Positions 62,916 to 64,000 of a DNA stretch of 64,000 nt are shown in pieces. How positions within the stretch are numbered: position 1 is the stretch's first letter; each line of letters opens with the position of its first letter. The DNA lies in assembly GCF_000328475.2 (NCBI RefSeq), contig NC_026482.1, positions 992,001 to 1,056,000 on the forward strand, in the 5' to 3' direction. This stretch comes from Mycosarcoma maydis (taxonomy: Eukaryota > Basidiomycota > Ustilaginomycetes > Ustilaginales). Position numbers and translations under genes: made by a program. The notes beneath the pieces were generated by a model, which searched no databases, was not told the origin of the DNA, and was given only the letters and a program-made list of their open reading frames with translations.

Positions 62916-63973
62916 ATGGCGACGGCCAAGATTGCCACATTGGCTATTCGAACGCTCGCCAAACCCATCGCTACACAGCTCAAGAGTCAGGCAGCTCAAC
63001 ATGAATCGTTCAAAAGGGTGAGTTCGAACCCACACATCCTGACTGGAATCGCGAGACTTGACTGACGCACACGTTGGCCTCTGTTGTGCACAACTAGATT
63101 TGCATCGCACTAGCACAACGAATGCACCGTACCGAGATGGCATTGCGGACCAACCTGCTTCCGAATGGCGTACAGCAAAAAGTGCGTCCTCTTAACGATG
63201 CTAAAGCGATAGCTAACGGGGCCAATGCAATCTCGGAAGGGTTTCTGTTCTTTGTCGCTGCAGCACTGATTCTTGGAGAAACGTATAGAGGATCGAGGAA
63301 GAAGGCGGAGCAACGAGATCGGACCGAGGACTCGCTCAACCAGCTCAAGGAGCAAGTGGAGAACATGGCGTCGGTGCTAGGCATCGATCTGGAGGAGCTC
63401 CAACAGTTGTCGGAACAGGAACAGGACGGAAGCAATCATTCTGGATCAGGATCATCAAATGCTGGCTTAGTCTCGAACCGTCGAGCGGATGGCAACGGCG
63501 ACGTAACAGAAGAAGCGGATCCCTCGTTGGTGGAAGCACGCTTGAAAGTATATAGAGACAAACAAGATGAGGATCTCAAGAACAGACAGTTACAGGCGGC
63601 AGTATCAGTGTTGCTCAACCTCGCCCTCAAGAATCGCTGGGTGGTGGGACCAGAGGCTTTGGAATTGGAGAGCATTTTGGGCAATCGACAGACAACTTTA
63701 GCGACAGCCTCGACATCTCCAACGCACGTTGCGCAAAACCAGCAGCCCCCAAGCACATCCAACGCGATTCCTGAGCGTGGCTCGGCTGCATCGACATCCT
63801 CGTCTGGCGACGATGAATCAGCTCTTCGACCTTCTATCATCCAACAGGTTGCTTTGGAACGCGCGAAAGCATTGACAAGAGAAGTCCGGTCCCCAGGAGA
63901 AACCGATTCGCAACCTCTAGACGTATCCTTAGCCAACTTGCTAGCGCAACATGGGCAGACAGCTTCAACATGA
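62916..63973 (+). CDS. OPA3-like mitochondrial protein
   Basis: A member of the OPA3 family, small proteins of the mitochondrial envelope linked in animals to mitochondrial shape and optic atrophy. Two exons: 62916-63017 and 63098-63973 (325 residues), intron GTGAGT...CTAG, phase 0. Exon 1 gives MATAKIATLAIRTLAKPIAT, the conserved OPA3 start (K-x-AxLxIRTLxKPIA). Exon 2 continues ICIALAQRMHRTEMALR, then the conserved hydrophobic helix GANAISEGFLFFVAAALILG followed by ETYRGSRKKAEQRDR. A coiled coil follows (SLNQLKEQVENMASVLGIDL). The last ~180 residues are Ser/Asp-rich and not conserved, making the protein about twice the length of animal OPA3. Its exact function in fungi is unknown. The stop is 27 bp from the window edge. 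Confidence 0.87.
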
Positions 63974-64000
63974 CCTTTACCACCCATCAACTTTCGAGAA

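Overview
The window is nuclear DNA of a smut fungus (Ustilaginales), and it very probably comes from Ustilago maydis of mating type a1. The main evidence is a 40-codon ORF at 31522-31644 (minus strand). Its product is, from memory, identical to the a1 lipopeptide pheromone precursor Mfa1: the mature core is [13 protein letters not shown], followed by VVA as a CAAX end. About 1.8 kb upstream is a four-exon gene that assembles to exactly 357 codons of a seven-helix STE3-type receptor, Pra1. Gene density, few short GT-AG introns, mostly single-exon ORFs, long serine/proline/glutamine-rich linkers and eukaryote-only families (importin beta, Sec24, Arp2/3, CBP4) agree with this. There is no sign of prokaryotic operons, CRISPR arrays, phage or intact transposons.

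Layout: (1) 1-5 kb: a coiled-coil protein of unknown function and an OTU deubiquitinase, both minus. (2) 5-22 kb: the MFS sugar transporter Srt1 behind a 2.1-kb upstream region, importin beta KAP95, the trifunctional tryptophan gene TRP1, cytochrome c peroxidase CCP1 and the COPII subunit SEC24. (3) 22-31 kb: a Stealth-family sugar-phosphate transferase with an EF-hand, the spliced tRNA endonuclease subunit gene SEN15 and a GPI-anchored polysaccharide deacetylase. (4) 31-36 kb: the a1 mating-type region with mfa1, a cluster of pheromone response elements (PREs) and pra1, then an Asterix/PAT-complex homologue. (5) 36-48 kb: panC, CBP4, DAHP synthase, mitochondrial ribosomal protein S19, an OPT oligopeptide transporter and Arp2/3 subunit ARPC5. 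(6) 48-64 kb: a large Zn(II)2Cys6 transcription factor with a 6-kb gene-free upstream region, a trehalose-phosphate synthase-like regulatory subunit and an OPA3-like mitochondrial protein.

Seven genes (SEN15, pra1, the Asterix homologue, CBP4, RSM19, ARPC5, OPA3-like) and the zinc-cluster gene need splicing; their exons were worked out from reading frame, GT-AG sites and family conservation. The functional theme is cell recognition at the a locus: secreted farnesylated pheromone, receptor, and Prf1-type ACAAAGGG elements. The surrounding genes are mostly housekeeping. Srt1, a plant-phase sucrose transporter, lies about 23 kb from mfa1. The most useful leads are exact pheromone-response 9-mers outside the pheromone gene, in the panC/CBP4 promoter and CBP4 introns; a dispersed ATTCACGATTCGTGAAT-like motif; the long upstream region of the zinc-cluster regulator; and a splice site that completes its zinc cluster.
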